A stretch of 64,000 nucleotides of DNA from Hemerocallis citrina (GCA_017893485.1 JACEHZ010000591.1:62001-126000); one strand, 5' to 3'. Positions 44,263-59,320 are shown, numbered from the stretch's first letter. Numbers and translations are program-made. The notes: generated by a model not told the origin, from the letters alone.

Positions 44263-44621
44263 GGGAGCCCTTCGGTTGAGAACTAATTTTGGTGAGAACT
44301 CCGTGAGAACTCACGAATTAGACCCCCCATGAAAAATCCGAACCGACCATCTCGTTCTACATGCCTTAGATAGCATAACATAAAGAATTCAAATAATTTG
44401 AAGTTCGTTTGCTCATCCATCAAATGGAGTAGAATTTTCAGCCATACAATTTTGCGATGATGTAAATCATGGGAAAACGAACTTCAAATTATTTGAATTC
44501 TTTATGTTATGCCATCTAAGGCATGTAGAACGAGATGGTCGGTTCGGATTTTTCATGGGGGGTATATTTCGTGAGTTCTCACGGAGTTCTCACCAAATTA
44601 GTTCTCAACCGAAGGGCCACC
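44263..44621. mobile_element. Mutator-type MITE with perfect 10-bp target duplication
   Basis: Ends GGGAGCCCTTCGGTTGAGAA / TTCTCAACCGAAGGGCCACC, with inverted repeats extending over more than 100 bases through CCATCTCGTTCTACATGCC. Target duplication GCTGTTGATT at 44253-44262 and 44622-44631. The empty site is seen at 147-156 in copy 1. Non-coding. Confidence 0.9.
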
Positions 44622-44827
44622 GCTGTTGATTTATTTAAATGATAAAGATATTGCAATTGCATATTATTCCATTATTGTACTTTATTTTTCTTCCGCTGTG
44701 TAAATAAATGTAAAGAACTTTGTTGTATTATGAAAAGTTCAAATTTCCTTATAAAATTGTACGAAGTGAAGTGTAAAGATTCTGTGGAACTTCAAATTCG
44801 GTCTTATTTGGAATTCGGGGCGTTACA

Positions 44828-47285
44828 GATGGTATCAGAGCCACACTTCATAAGTAGTACAAATTTATAAGGAACGACACATTAGGGTGGACATTAGAAG
44901 TGTGGGTTCAGTCAATGGAGATTTAAATGTAAGTGATTTACATTTATGTTGTTCTATGGGCTGATGTTTTCTCTTCCCTTTTCCTTTTGGATGGCTGGAC
45001 TCGTGAATGAAGTAGTTATTGAACTTTCATTTATGATGTTCTCCCCGTATACATTGATGTGAGATTGTATGCGAGTACATTTTTCCTGGGTATCAGAGTG
45101 GCGCAGTGGAAGCGTGGTTGATTTGAACCTACATTCATGATACATTACACATAGACACACTTCCCTCTCAAATTTTTCTTCGTGAATTTTATCATAGTAT
45201 TTTTCAACATTCAATATTTTTCAAATGAATATTTTCTTATACTATTAATTACTTGAATATCTATTATTTTGTCTATCTTCCTTAGTCTTAATCTTTTTGA
45301 ATTTGTTTTATCTGTCTTTCAATCTTAAATATTCGTCCTTCGTGTTTTTGTGTCACTTTATGTTTATCCGTTTACATTTGTTATTACTTTTTGTATTATT
45401 GCAACTATTATTTTCTTCATTGATTATTTTTATTATACTTTGAATTTTGCTTATGAAATTTTCTTATGTGCATTCATATTTTCCCTTATCTTATATTATC
45501 CTATATATTTCAATATATTTTTAACAAGATTGAAATTTTCTACCTATATAAATATGACCTACCATTTTGTTTTATTGCCTACATTCGATACTATTGTTAC
45601 TACATATTATTTGCTAATTTGTTTTGTTATATTCACTTTTACTATTATTCGCTAGTTTTTCAATATAATACATACACTACATAATTATTGTTTTCAATTG
45701 TGTTTTCATTTCGTGCATATGCTTTTCACTATTTTCGTCTTAATATTGTTACTACAAATTTTGTATATCCTATACATTTAAAGTCTATCTATTTTAATAT
45801 TTTTTCATTGTAATCTCCTACTTTATTTACAACTTTTCATCCATTTTTCACTGATTTCAAACATAACCACATACTTTAGTAAACATCCAAATCCAAGTAT
45901 ATATGGAAGATTACATCTTTCCATCTTCCGTTTTGGTGCAACCTGATGTCGAGATGGTAAATCTGCAACTAGACGTCAATGGAGGCAAACTGCAACTAGA
46001 TGTCGGGGAGGTAAAGTCTACAACCGAATATCCAGAAGGCAAACTACATTTGGATGTCGTAGAAGAAATCCTACAACACTATTTCAAGGAGGCAAGTCTG
46101 TAGTTGGACACCAACGAGGCGAACCTACACCAGAAGAAAATTTTCTACGTTGATAACCCCTACTTTGTTTCTATAATATTTACATACCACTATTCTATTT
46201 TTGTACTAGCTTATACTATTTTACAACCTAGCATTATATTAATTAAACTGATTTCTGTCCTACTTGTGTATTTACTACTTAATATCAACTATCTTCTTCC
46301 TAGAATTTTGAATATTCTAGCATTTCATACTGCTTTATCGTGTTTTATTTTGCTACTAACTTATCTTGGATTTGGTGTCTACTCACCTAACAAAAATAAA
46401 ATTGGTATATATACCTTTTCTTCAATTCATAAGTTATTTCTATATGATTAGTTTTCGCACTATTTTAATAATATGTTATTACTTTTACTACTATGATGTT
46501 TTGTTTTACTCCTACAAACTATTTATAATTTTCATATCATAATATTGGTTGTCTCACTCTATAATTTTTATGCCTATATACGTATATAAATTTTGTATGT
46601 TGGTTTTTCTTGCTCTACTTGACATTTCAGAACTATTTCGATGTATGCCTTCTGTATCTTTTCAAATCGTATGTATAATTATCATATTTGTCCTACAAAT
46701 TATTTTATAATATTAATTGGCATACAAAATCATTTTATGTTGTCTATACTTTTAACTGAAATTCATTCTTGTTTATTTTTCAGACTGTTATCCAATAGTT
46801 TTCTTTTAAATTGCTTATTCAATTTTGGTCATACAGTACCAATTCAGTTTGTAATTTTCTACCGCTTATTACATTGATAGATTTTGATTTCTAAATCTAT
46901 TTATAAATTATCTATTGACTATGTTTTCTTTACCGCATTGTTTTCCAAATCATTCCACCAATTAATGATTTAATTGATTTTTCCTTTTATCTAATGGTTC
47001 TTTGTATGAAAATTTCTCTCAATTTATCATATCTTTTGTCACATTTATTTTCTTTTGCTATTTTCCTAGTTTTACTGTTCAATTCTTATAAAATTTTGAT
47101 ACTCATAGTTTTCTTATATATATAGAGTTTGCCATGTTTTTCCTCATTACTTATTTTTATACTACATTTATTTTCTGGATGTTTACAGTTTTCTATAGAC
47201 AATAAGATAATTTTTTTGGCGTGTACAAAATACAACCTTTACCCTAGCGAGTTCCGGGGACGGAACTATTCTAAGGGGGGGAGAG
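44828..47285 (+). mobile_element. Internal domain of the large element (copy 2)
   Basis: Collinear with 353-2809 with few changes. Primer site at 44830-44842, short repeats at 45914-46135, and polypurine tract AAGGGGGGGAGAG at 47273-47285. No gag-pol. The 86- and 101-residue frames also seen in copy 1 are shared because the DNA is duplicated, not because of protein constraint. Confidence 0.78.
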
Positions 47286-48273
47286 TGTAACACCCTGCAA
47301 AATTGGAAATGACAATTTTGCCATTGTGTGTTACGCACGTGTATTTTGTACCGTTACTGGTAATATTTGTAACGTTTTCTCATTGCGTATTGCGATTTCT
47401 TACTATTTATGCATTCTCCGTATATTTTATTCTATTTAAATCAACTAAAATATTAAATTTCAATCTCTGCATTTTTACGTGCTTTTTACGTGTTTTTGAT
47501 GCACGTATCGATTATGTGTTTCCACTGCTACGTGTAATATTTTCTGTATGTTTAAATTATTTATTTTACGTATTCAAATCTATTTTTATAAAACGGAAAT
47601 TCATTTTTCTCGCATTTTTGATCTAAATACTTGTGTACGTGTAATGCACGTGTTTTTCATATACGTGACAATTACGTCGTAGAATATATAATATTAATAA
47701 ACATATTTTTTTCTTATATTGCATTTTTAACATGTTTAACATTTCTCCGTTGATAAAACCAAATTTCGTATTTTAATGTTTTTACGTGCAAAGTACGTGT
47801 TTTTCGGTGCACGTATTTAAGCATATTTGTTTTCAAAATAAATTTGGGAGTGTGTGTGTTTATTTTTGCATGAAACATTATAAATTTTAATTAAACTAAC
47901 TTTTACGTACATATTATGTATATATATAGTTTATGCTTTTAAATAATTAATTTGAGAAGTGTATGTGCTTGTGCACAACACGTGCACGTGCATTAGGTGA
48001 GAGAAAGAGTGGAGGCCGGTTAGAACATGAGAAGCTAGATTGGGAGTTTAGGATATGGAGAGAGGGACAGTGGGAAGAGGAAAGGATGAGTGGGATTTTT
48101 GTGGGCAATTAAGTGGTTAATGGATAATTAATTACATTTAACCCTTTATAAACCCAACCAACTCCTTCACATTTCCTCATCCCCTCTTCATTTTTGCTCT
48201 GCCGAAAGCTACAACCAAATCCAGAGCTTTCCCTGTTTTGCTTCTCCACTTAAAAATCTCCTCACACAATGTG

Positions 48274-48330
<57 letters not shown>

Positions 48331-50383
48331 ATACTCCCTCACATTTTCCCACTTCTCCCTGTCAGTATCCGAAAGCTACAGTCCAGCCATTCCTTGTGTT
48401 TCTCCACCTAATACATAGATATCTATTCCTATATTTCTTACCATCCAATTATGTATATATATGTGTGTGTTCATAGCAAGAAGATGAAGATGTACTTGCG
48501 GTTTGCTCTGCCGAATAAGAAGGAGGTGTACTTGCTCTTACTTGGACGGTTGGAGAGTTGGGGAGCTTTTTCTTGCGCGCGGATTCGAGGTGACAAATCG
48601 GAGTTTCTCTAGGAGTTTTCTAGGAGCTGTGTGTCTCTTCTTTTTTTGCAATTCTTCATAAGAGGTGGGTGGTCTTTATACTTTCTAATTCATAGGTTGA
48701 GCATGCTAGAATATGACTTTAGTAATGTAGATCAAATTGTTGTGATGTGGGAAATCTTGTGTTTTCCAAATATAAGACATGCATGCTAGAAATGATTAAT
48801 GAGTAGTATAGAATAAATTTAATGTGATAATTGATAACAAATCCATGCTTATATGTGTGCCAAATTGTAGAAATTTTGTTATTGATTGAGAAACAAATTG
48901 TCATCATGTTGTTTAGAAATGAGAAAAAGAAATAATGAGAATTTGCCATATGCATGTTAATTTACAAATGTAGAAACTTGAAATTGTAAAAATAACTGTA
49001 GAGACTTCCCTTATGGTTAAAATGAATTTTTGTAAAGTAAATTTGATACATATGAATTCATTTGATTATTTGTAAGAGATACAAATTGCAATTTTGATTA
49101 AATTGAAGAAATGCAATTCATGTTCCACTAATGAGAAGAAATAATTTGAAATTTAGATTTAATGTCTAAAATATGGATTATAAAGTGGTGAGTTACTGTT
49201 TGAAAATAAACTCAGTCTCGAAGAAATAATTTGCAGCCTAATGAAAGATTAGATCGATCACATGTTTGAGTTTTGTGAAATAAACTAGTTACTGTGCCAA
49301 TTGAACAAAATCATAACAGTATAATTTGATATCAGTAGTCTCACTTGGACTTTCTAGCTAGCAGGTGCGCCATAGGGCTGTCACCGTGCTTGGTCGGAAG
49401 TCCTAGGTTCGAAGCTTGGCATCCCCTTTTTGTTTTTGATTTCTTTTTAAATAAACCACAGAGCCAATACTTGTATGTATGGTTTGGGTTTCGCTGTGGT
49501 GACAGCCAAGCCAAGCCACTTGGGCTTATTGGCGTGCGGTGTGGGCTTTGGGCACTGAGTGTGTTGGACAGGGGAGCCTGGGTTCGAAACCCTGTCGCTA
49601 CATTTAATTTTTTTTTTGGGTTTTAAATCAAAATGATGAGATTCATTGCAAAATAAAATTTGGAAAAATATCAAATATTCTTATAAATTTATTTAGAATT
49701 TATTAAAAATAGTTTTAGATTTTTTCATATGTATTTTGAGAAATAAAAAGAGGAATTGAGATGGTAATTGAGTTTTGACTCCAAAACTATTTTTTTGAGT
49801 ATATGACCTTTATTTGGAAAAGAAGAGAAAAATATGTGACATGTTATGGATTTCTCTTGATGTAAACATACACTTATGTTGAGTAAGAAATACTTGATGT
49901 GGAAATTGCTACATGAGCTTAAATTGCTAATGAGACTTAAAGTGATGGATCTATCTTCATGAAAAGAAGTATTGCTTATTTCTGAATTGTAAATGAATAT
50001 ATGAAACATGAGAAATGCTAAGATAAGACATTGATCAATTTGTGAATAAGTTTAAGATAAGAATATACTGAGTTTAATACATGAAGGGTATGAGTACCCA
50101 TGGATTCTTGTAAATGAAAGGTTGTGATGTAGAGTCTAGTGAGACCTCGGGTACCGGCACTATTGAATTAAAAAAATTGAGTTATATTTTTTAGATATGG
50201 CCATGGAGCTATCTCGGTATTTGTGGTTAAGTCCGGTAGGGGGTAAAACTAACTCTAGGTATGATACAGGTCTTGAACTTAAGAACTAGGCACTAAGAGA
50301 AGATGTAGTAAACCTGGGCAAACGTAAGTGGAGCACTCTATATAGTCGGGTGATGTACTTCGGGACTATAGACCCAGTCAGGC
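47286..50383 (+). mobile_element. 3' LTR of the large element, first segment (copy 2)
   Basis: Starts TGTAACACCCTGC. Includes the promoter region (TATA near 48143), an (AT)n tract at 48277-48324, the sequence ATTCCTTGTGTTTCTCCACC (48392) that in the 5' LTR became the palindrome arm, and the tRNA-like modules. Interrupted at CAGGC (50379-50383). Confidence 0.85.
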
Positions 50384-53300
50384 TGTAACACCCCGAATTC
50401 CAAATAGGGATGAATTCGAGATTCCACAAGATCTATACTTCACTTCGTACTATTTTACAAGGAATTTAATTTTTTTCTTCTTTTTCTCAATAGTACATTC
50501 GAGTTACAGTACACTTTTACACAGCGGAAATAAAAGATTACAACATTGAAATACAACTTGTATAACTTTAACATCATTTGTATCACAACATCTTTAACTT
50601 TTAAACAGCAACAACATATCCACTTTATAACTTCATGAACATCCATTACCTGCATGTAAGACTATGGGTACGTCAGTCGCTTACAAATGACGAAATGTTA
50701 TACATGGCTATCCTCTCTGTGCCGGGAATAGTATAATGATCTCATTACTTTAACAAATCACAAAAAGATTGAATGAATAAATAAAGTGTAGAACGTGTCT
50801 ACGCTAAACATGTAAGTGTATGTCATGCCTAAATACCTAATGCACACAATTCTATACTAGGATGACACTAATGCACACTTGTTCGGATTCTATGCATCCC
50901 ATACAACATAGGTCCGAGGGCAAGCGCCTACGTACTCAACAATAAAGGGCTCGATCCCTCGCCATGGTAACTACCCGGTAATAAAACATGGTTCAGATCA
51001 TTCCACGAATTTGAATCCTAGCCTCGAAGTCCACCGCTGACTGTTATAATAAATCCCACATCGTGCGAATCATCTCGTAAGTGACCCTCCAGCCCGGTAT
51101 ACGTATATATATTGGAGACGGCAAACAAAACTATCCGCCCGACTACTCAAGATCCCGGAGTCCACCGCTGACCCGTCCTCATAGTCCCAGATTTAAATAA
51201 AAAGCTCGTCTCCCACGGAGCAACCTCAGTCCACCAACTGGGTCTATAGCCTCGGAGTCCACCGCCGACTATATAGAGCACCCCACTTACGTTTACCCAG
51301 GTTTACTACATCTTCACCTAAGTGCCTAATTATTCTAGTTCAAGACATGAATAGATTCCAAGCCTAGAATTAGTCTTATCTCTTACCGGTCTTAATCACC
51401 ACTACCGAGATAGATCCACAACCATATCTCAAATTTATATCTCAACTCTTTTATTTTAACATTTGCCGGTAAAGAGATTTTACTAACTCAAAACTCAACC
51501 ATTCATGCATAAGAATTATGGGTACACATACCTTTTAATAATCATGTCTCAAACCTAGATCATTTAATCCTTTTAATTCATTTCACAACTTGAGTAATGT
51601 CTCATTTTAGCACTATTCATGTTTCCTTAATAATAACAAGTCTTTTTCATGAACAAACTTCATCCATCATCAATCGCTTTAATAGCTTGAGCACAAATAA
51701 CAAATTCATATTTCAACGTATACCAAATACTCTTAATTCGCATAAGTGAATAATCACATCAAGATAAATTCATTCACATGAGTAATTTATTCTTATTCTA
51801 CAAATAAATCTCCTTTGTAATTATAAAGCTCATTTCTCATTTCTCATTCATAAAATCATCAAAATAATAATTCTTTTCACCAACATAATTTGATCACTTG
51901 CAAGTCTAATAACCAAGTATAAAATGAACCATTCCCATCAACGACAATTATCTCACAATCAATATTTTACTTTTCTTTTAATAACACAAATCATGATCTT
52001 AAATGATTTAGTTTTTGAAGACAAAACCACAATCTTTTTCAAAGGTTACTTTTATTTGCTTCAAATTTCTAAACTACATTTTCAAATAATCCCCTTTCAT
52101 TTTAATTGAGTACTAGAATTCATTCTCAGATTTTTAGTCTATCTAAAAAATCCCCAAAACAAAATAATAACCACAAATAAAACAACAACAAAAGTAAATC
52201 TCACAATGGGTTTTGAACCCGTGAGCACCTAGTAAGCACCCAAACACCCAGTTGATAACCGCTCAGTCCTTATGGACTGAGTGTCCAAATGTACACTCTA
52301 ACCCCCTTTAGTTCTATTCTCTGGTTTAATTGAAAGCAAAAAAAAAAAAAGTTTTGGGATCTGCATGAGTCGAACCCGAGCCAACTAGAAGGACCATCGC
52401 AGCGCCAAACCACTAGACCGAGCGTGCTCATTGATATAAGTGAGCTTTCTAGATTTTTATTCAAGTTCTTCTGTTATTCAATTTCTTTCCCAAAAGAATG
52501 TATTAGATGCTCATTGATTCTAATCTTCCTATTATACTAAAATAAACTTGTAACAACCAAGATAAAATCTCTAACAGTAACCCACATCTTCCCAATCTAC
52601 ATTTCGTGTGATTTATTTAACTTTTAATGTTTCTTTTTATTAGAAAACAAAATTTTCATCTATTGATTATTGAAATCAATTTGTTTCTTTTATAACCAAT
52701 TGTATGAGTTCATCAGCAAAACTAATCAAAATTTACTATATTTGGTGTCAAGAAAATATTTCTAACCTTTTTCATACAATCTATTCTTTCCTTTTATTCA
52801 TGCATGGCAAAATAATCATCTCTTATTTTTATCATTTATGATTTACTACTAATTTTTCATCACAAAGGTGTAAAGTAAAACTACTTTCTATTCAAAAATA
52901 TAAATTTACCAAACATGAGGTTTTATAAGTATTTTAACAAGAATCATGGTGTTAACTCTTACAACAAAATCTTCTATTATTTAATCACACCCATATTATT
53001 CATAGCATGTATATTAGCATAAAATTTTCCTACATATCAATATCTTCTCATCAATTAATTCAAAATTTCTAGCATGATTTTCATTCATAATTTCTTATTG
53101 AAATTATACACATATGTTAACTTATTATAACCACAAGGTTATACAAACATATTAGCATGATTCATATTATCAAGTACTTCTTTTCTTTAGTTAGCAAGGT
53201 ATGACAACAACATAACTTTTATTTTAACATGAGTCTATTCATTCATGCCAGCGTTCTACTCATTTTTAGCATGCAATATCTTACATTAGCAAGTAAGAAG

Positions 53301-54072
53301 ATCATCCACTAACAAAATGTTAAACTATTTACCAACATAGCATTTCTCGTTACCATCCATGTCACACACAAATCATAATTTCTCATTTGTTATAATTAGC
53401 ATGCATTTGTTCTTTATAACTAGAAAGTAAGAGAACACCCACCTTGTAGAAGCTTGATCAAATGAAGGAAAGAACACTTCTCCTAGCTCCAACGACTCCT
53501 AGTCCTCTTCTCCTCCCTAGTAATGGCTCCAAGCACTAGGACACTTCTTTTCTTACTCTCTTTTCTTTTCTCTCTTTCTTTCTCCTTCTTATTTTTGTTT
53601 ACTTTTTGGTGTGAAAAAGAATGAGAAATGAGGCTCTATTTATAGGGTTTTGTTAGGGTTCAATTTGCAAAATTACTCACCTAATAAATTACTCAAATTT
53701 AATTCTCAACCTTTCACATTTCTTAACTCCCAAAAACTCCTGACTTTTCATCTCCCCACTCTCTAATACTCAACTCCCATCTCTTCACATCCCAAACTCC
53801 CAACTCTCCAAACAATCAATTCCCGGTCTCTCTTCCTCTGTTGACGCAAACACACAGCCGAACCAAAGACTCCAAGCCGTGGGCCCCCATCAACACACAC
53901 TTATTCATTTACCAATTTGTTTCAGTTCATAACTGAAACCCCATTTCATTTTACTCACATTCAGCCCAAGTCTACTAGTCACGTGGGACCCCACCTTTCC
54001 ATCATTTCAACTCCATTAAATCATATATTACTATTCACATATTATTCATTAAAACAATATTATCAACTTAAT

Positions 54073-54112
<40 letters not shown>

Positions 54113-54681
54113 TGTATATATACTTTGAAATTACGGGGCGTCACACACACTCCGAAATTTATTTTTGAAAACAAATATGCTTACATACGTCTACCAAAAA
54201 TACGTGCGTCGCACGTAAAACATAAAAATACGAAATTTGATTTTATCAACAGAAAAAAATGTTTAAAGATAATAAAATTTAACATAAGAAAATATATTTA
54301 TTAATTTTACGACGTAACTGCCACGTATGTAGAAGACACATGCATTTCACGTACAAAATTATTTTAATCAAAATGGAGAAAAATGAACTTCCATTTATAA
54401 AACGAGTTCGAACCCGAAGAATAAATAATCATTGCTCATAAAAATATCACATGTAGCGATGGAAAAATACGTAGTTGATGCGTGCATCGAAAACACGTAA
54501 AGAGCACGTAAAATGCAGAGATTGAAATATTATATTTTTGTTGACTCAAAATATGGTAAAATCAATACTGAAAATGCATAAATAGTTGGTAATCATAATA
54601 CGTGATGAAAATACGTTACAAAATACACGTGCGTAACACACGAGGACAAAATTGTAATTTCCAATTTTGCGGGGTGTTACA
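50384..54681 (-). mobile_element. Complete solo LTR on minus strand with swapped promoter module (copy 2)
   Basis: TGTAACACCCCG at the left and CGGGGTGTTACA at the right, flanked by CAGGC and CGGGC (one mismatch). 4298 bp. Read on the minus strand, the first about 540 bases (54681-54140) and the last about 2 kb (52450-50384) are related to the large element's LTR, but 54140-52450 is unrelated, with its own TATA box (CTATAAATAGAGCC near 53630). The boundary reads GTGTGTGACGCCCCGTAATT. Confidence 0.82.
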
Positions 54682-54686
54682 CGGGC

Positions 54687-55318
54687 GGTGTACTCCGGGA
54701 CTGAGGTTGCTTCGATGATGACGAGTTTTATTTTAAATCCGGAACTATGCGTACTCGGACGGATAGTTTGTCGTACTCCAGTGTATATACTTATACCAAG
54801 GCTAGAGGGGCACTTGCGGGAGGTTCGCACGACGAGGATTCTGTATAACGGTTGGGCAGTGTACTCTGGGACTGGGATCCGTACTCGTGGAATATCTAAA
54901 CTTTGCTTTTTTACAGATAATTTTCATGGCGAGGGATCGAACCCTTTTAATGTGGAGTACGTAGGTGCTTGCCCTCGGACCTATGTAGTATGGGATGCAT
55001 AGAATCCGAACAAGTATGCATTAGTGTCATCTGAGTATAAAATATTTGCATTAGGCATTAAGGCATTGCATACACTTACATGTTTAGTGTAGTCACATTT
55101 AACACTTTATTTGCATTCAAATTTTGTGGTTTGTTAAAGTATTGAGATCGTTATATTTACGGCATAGAGAGGATGGCCGAGTATAACATTTTTGTCAGTT
55201 GTGAGTAATTGACGTGCCCATAGTTTATTATGCAGGAGTTGGATTTTCATGAAGATATAAAGTTGATATGATGCTGTTGATTAATTACATGTTAAAGATG
55301 TTGCAAGTTGTATATTAC
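54687..55318 (+). mobile_element. 3' LTR of the large element, second segment (copy 2)
   Basis: Collinear with 6720-7351. Ends in ATTAC, the target duplication of the next nested LTR. Confidence 0.82.
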
Positions 55319-58300
55319 TGTAGCGCCCTAAATTTCCTATATGATATCTCAGAAATACGTGGCACAATTCCCAGCATCAACTTCAATTGCAATAGCAAAC
55401 ATAGCCAAAATCACAGATAATTTTTATTTCAACTTTTATTACATTAATTATTTACAAAATACAGCGGAATACAAAACACCTTGAATTACAATCTTTCTTT
55501 TTACAACACTTTCTTTTACAATTTACATAAGCCATAACTCAATTTAGCACAAGCATCCAAATTCCAAGCTATAAGTACCTACCTGTAAAACATCAGGCTA
55601 GAGATAACCCTAACCCCCAACACTACAGAGGTCAGCCATAATGCTGTGAGTGATATAAGAGAAAACAATATAAATAAAATATAGAGCATAGAGTCGTCAA
55701 CAACATGTATTAACAGCAAGAATAAATGAAGTGAGAAAATAAGAATAAGTAAAGCATGAAAACATCAAGGAATATAAGATAGTAAATAGTAATGCATAAA
55801 AACATCAAGGAATATAAGATAGTAAATAGTAATGCATGAAAACATCAAGGAATATACGATAGTTAATAGTAATGCATGTAAACATCAAGTGAATCTAGAC
55901 TAAGTGTCAAATGTAGGAAAAAAGAAAAATACAAGCATAAAACCAAGTCAAGAAAACATCAATGCTATATGCCCTTATCGATCTCCACTTTATAGGGTTA
56001 AATCCCTCGTTATGCAACTAATCATAGTACGGTGATGGAAATAAGATCTAGAATACTCCGCGAATAGGCACCACAGCCCTCGATGCGCAAGCATCATGTA
56101 AGAATAGCACTAAAACTGGAGAATCACTTCCCAACCGTGTACCCCACGAATAGGCTTGCAAGGCCCTCGACGTGCAGATACACCAGGTACATTTTGTGAA
56201 TAGGTCTGCCGACCCTCGACACGCGAATGCACCCTGCGGCTCCGTGAATAGGCCTGCAGACCCTCGACACTCGAACATACAAATGTTCTCTCGAGACAGG
56301 ACAACAAACAGTCCTGGAACGCATCCGTTGGACTAAACAGACCAAGAGTATATACTCACATTTTCCAAGTTCCATCACATCTCCACTAGTGCCTGTCCTT
56401 AAGTTGGTTATTATTAAAACACAAAAATCCTCATCTCTAGAGTTAGTGTATCCTGCCGGACTTAAATACTCAACAATAACCCTAAAACCCGACTGGTCTA
56501 AATTAACAAATCTTATCTGCCTGTTCATAGGACTCCCACTCAGCTCCTAGAGATATCATCAAGACCAAAACTCACAAATCCATCATCAAAATAATCATAT
56601 GAAGAAACTTCTCCAATCAATAAAACCCAAATCTTTTATAAAATTCGAGAATCCAAATAAATTTTAAATCTATTAAATAACTGAAAATCATATTTTTAAG
56701 TTGTAGTATATCACAAAACATCAATTCCTTTGAAAGCACGTATAACCCAAATAAGGTCCACAAGAATACTTTTAAAACTCCAATATAAATCTAGTAGTAA
56801 TTTTCACGTGTGATGCACGTCTTAATAAATATATTTTTATTAATAGTAAAAACTTCAATGTAGTCTAGCCTTAAATCTAATACTTTCTTTATATTAGATT
56901 AGATATGCATGGGCAACACACGGATTTGTTTGTCTACAAATGTTTCTATTAATTGAATTTAATTTGAACGTATATTGTACGGGTTTGCTCAGTTACAAAA
57001 TTAGGGTTTGTTTGTTTACAACCCCAACTCTCCCATTAAAATAGTAGAGATATAAAACATTTTTAATCTGTAGCAAAACATCTTTTAAAATAATATAATA
57101 TTGAAGGAACAATCGATCAAAAGAAACATCAGGAAAACTCAAGAAAACATCAGTCAGAGCGGTAGCAGTCGACTTCATAGGTGGTCAGTCGACTGTCCCG
57201 CGTGAAACCCAAACTCAAGAAAAACATCAAGCAGCGCAGTGACAGTTGACAGCATACTGTAGCCAGTCGACTGTTCTGCGAAAAAATCCGAAGACTCAAG
57301 AAAACCACAATCAGAGCAGCGGCAGTCGACTGTCCAGCAGAAAAATCCAGCACTTAAAGGAAATATTAATTCAGAGCAGAGACAGTCGACTGTATAAGGA
57401 AGTCAGTCGACTGTCCCGCAGGAAAATTCGAGACTCAAGGAAATGCATTAGCCAGGACCCCGACAGTTGACTGTCGACATTGGTCGGTCGACTGTCAGTC
57501 CTCCAGACTGCAGTTTTAGTTGTGCACATTTCAACCGATACAGAGTTTTACTATATAAAAACGAATTCTGTAAAAAGCATATTTCTGATATGATCAAATA
57601 CAACTTATAGGATATACAAAGATCCATAAAAACCAATCAAAACCACTTTGAATTGATAAAAATAGCTTTTTGATGAATTTCTTCAAAATAAATCATGAAT
57701 GTGTGCATATATCAAAACTAGAGTTTTTTTAAGAATCAATCATTCATCAAATAACTTCGTATTGTGTTCCAAACCATATCAATGCCGAAATAATTAAGAT
57801 TCAATCGAAATTCTACAAAACACACAAAAATCCAATTTCTTCAAAAACAATGAAATAAGATATCTATGTACAAATGTTTGTGCGCCAAGAAAACTTCAAA
57901 ATTCATCAATTAGAAATAGAGAAATATTTAGATTAAATCTCAGTACTAAAACTAATCATATCCGATTGACAACTTCTCAAAACTTCACAAAATCACGAAA
58001 TCGCCCAAATTGATCATAATGCATAGATCCAAATCTAAACCCCTTTCTCAAACTCCAAGACTTGATTCTTAGATCCAATAGCCATTAAATTCATCCACTA
58101 TCATTCACAATAATTTGTCCATGCATATGAGCAATCATAACAATCACTAATTAAATTTCTACTCAACGAAAAGCCCCCAAATAGAGTTTATGCATTCATA
58201 CTCAAGTAAAGGTAATCTTTTTATCCACTTTAATGCAATATCATCAAACAACACATCATGATAAGTTAAAACAGCAAGTATATGAAGAAAAACATCCTAC

Positions 58301-59320
58301 TTATGATTTCTATTCAGTTCTTTAACCATCTCAAATCAACAAATTAGGGTTTCATTTATCAATAATATAGTTTCATGAAAGGATTCCCTTTTAATTCATC
58401 TACTCATCAAAACTTTATATATCATCATACAAACTCCTAGCATGCTTTCTAATCTATAACATCATACAAACTCCTAGCATGCTTTCTAATCTATAGATCA
58501 TCACATACAACACACATAAAACAAAACAAAACAGAACATGTCACTCACCTTATTGAAGAGATCAAACGAAGATAATAAAGCAGTACGAAAAATCTCTCCT
58601 TTGCAAGAAATCCAAGATCTTTTGCTTTAAAAACTCCAAGAAAATAAAATAATGAAATCCCTTATGTTGTGCAGCGAAAGACGGCTGCACTCCACCCTTA
58701 AATAGGTCGGGATCCAAGGTTTTAGGATTTTGAACACATTTGCAAAAATACTCCTTTTAAAACACATCTTTACATATATAGATCCATATACTTGGAAACT
58801 TGATAAAACCAATTTATTTGAGATTTAAAAACAAAAACAACCATCATAAAGTCAGCTGGCACTGTTTGAAAAACCCAGAAAATGAATTTACACTTTTACC
58901 CCTCAAAATGACAATTTTGCAAAAAAATCATCTTTTATCGAAACTTGTAAAATAAATCAAATTCATCAAAACAAAAAAATAAAATTTTTAACCCTGAATT
59001 GACTGGGCATTATACCCAGCCCGAAAATCCGAAAATCTGGAGTTTTCACTCCAATTGGTAATTGCACAAAAGTCCTTCTTTTTGTAATATTTGCAAATAG
59101 GTCCAATAATTATCAGAAAAATCTAGAAAAATCACAAATAATCTCAAATAATAAATAATGAGTTTTCCCAAAATAATTTTTGACTTTGAACTTTCCAAGA
59201 AAATATTTGCATGTGTAAAAAGGGTAAATCTTCAGAAAAATATTTATTAAATTTAAAAAAAAATCGTTCTAATTTATTTATAACTCTTAAAAATAATATT
59301 TAAAAATATGGGGTACTACA
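55319..59320 (-). mobile_element. Solo LTR, about 4.0 kb, minus strand (copy 2)
   Basis: Same insertion as 7352-11329, with target duplication ATTAC / ATTGC (one change). Contains the same 40-bp repeats, the CACGTG-type element (56790-57050) and the GTCGAC module array (57085-57500). A 30-40-bp block with CTCCTAGCATGCTTTCTAAT is tandemly duplicated at 58435-58500 in this copy only. Confidence 0.85.

Larger units (their letters stand above)
39257..44827 (+). repeat. 5' LTR of the large element (copy 2), with nested MITEs
   Basis: Starts TGTAACACCCCGC and ends GGGGCGTTACA. Length 5571 including about 1.3 kb of microsatellites and small elements (40220-41540) and a 359-bp MITE (44263-44621). 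TATA-like TTTATAAACCC near 40098. It differs from the 3' LTR by clearly more (roughly 6-8% in the first 200 bases) than copy 1 differs from copy 2. Confidence 0.85.
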
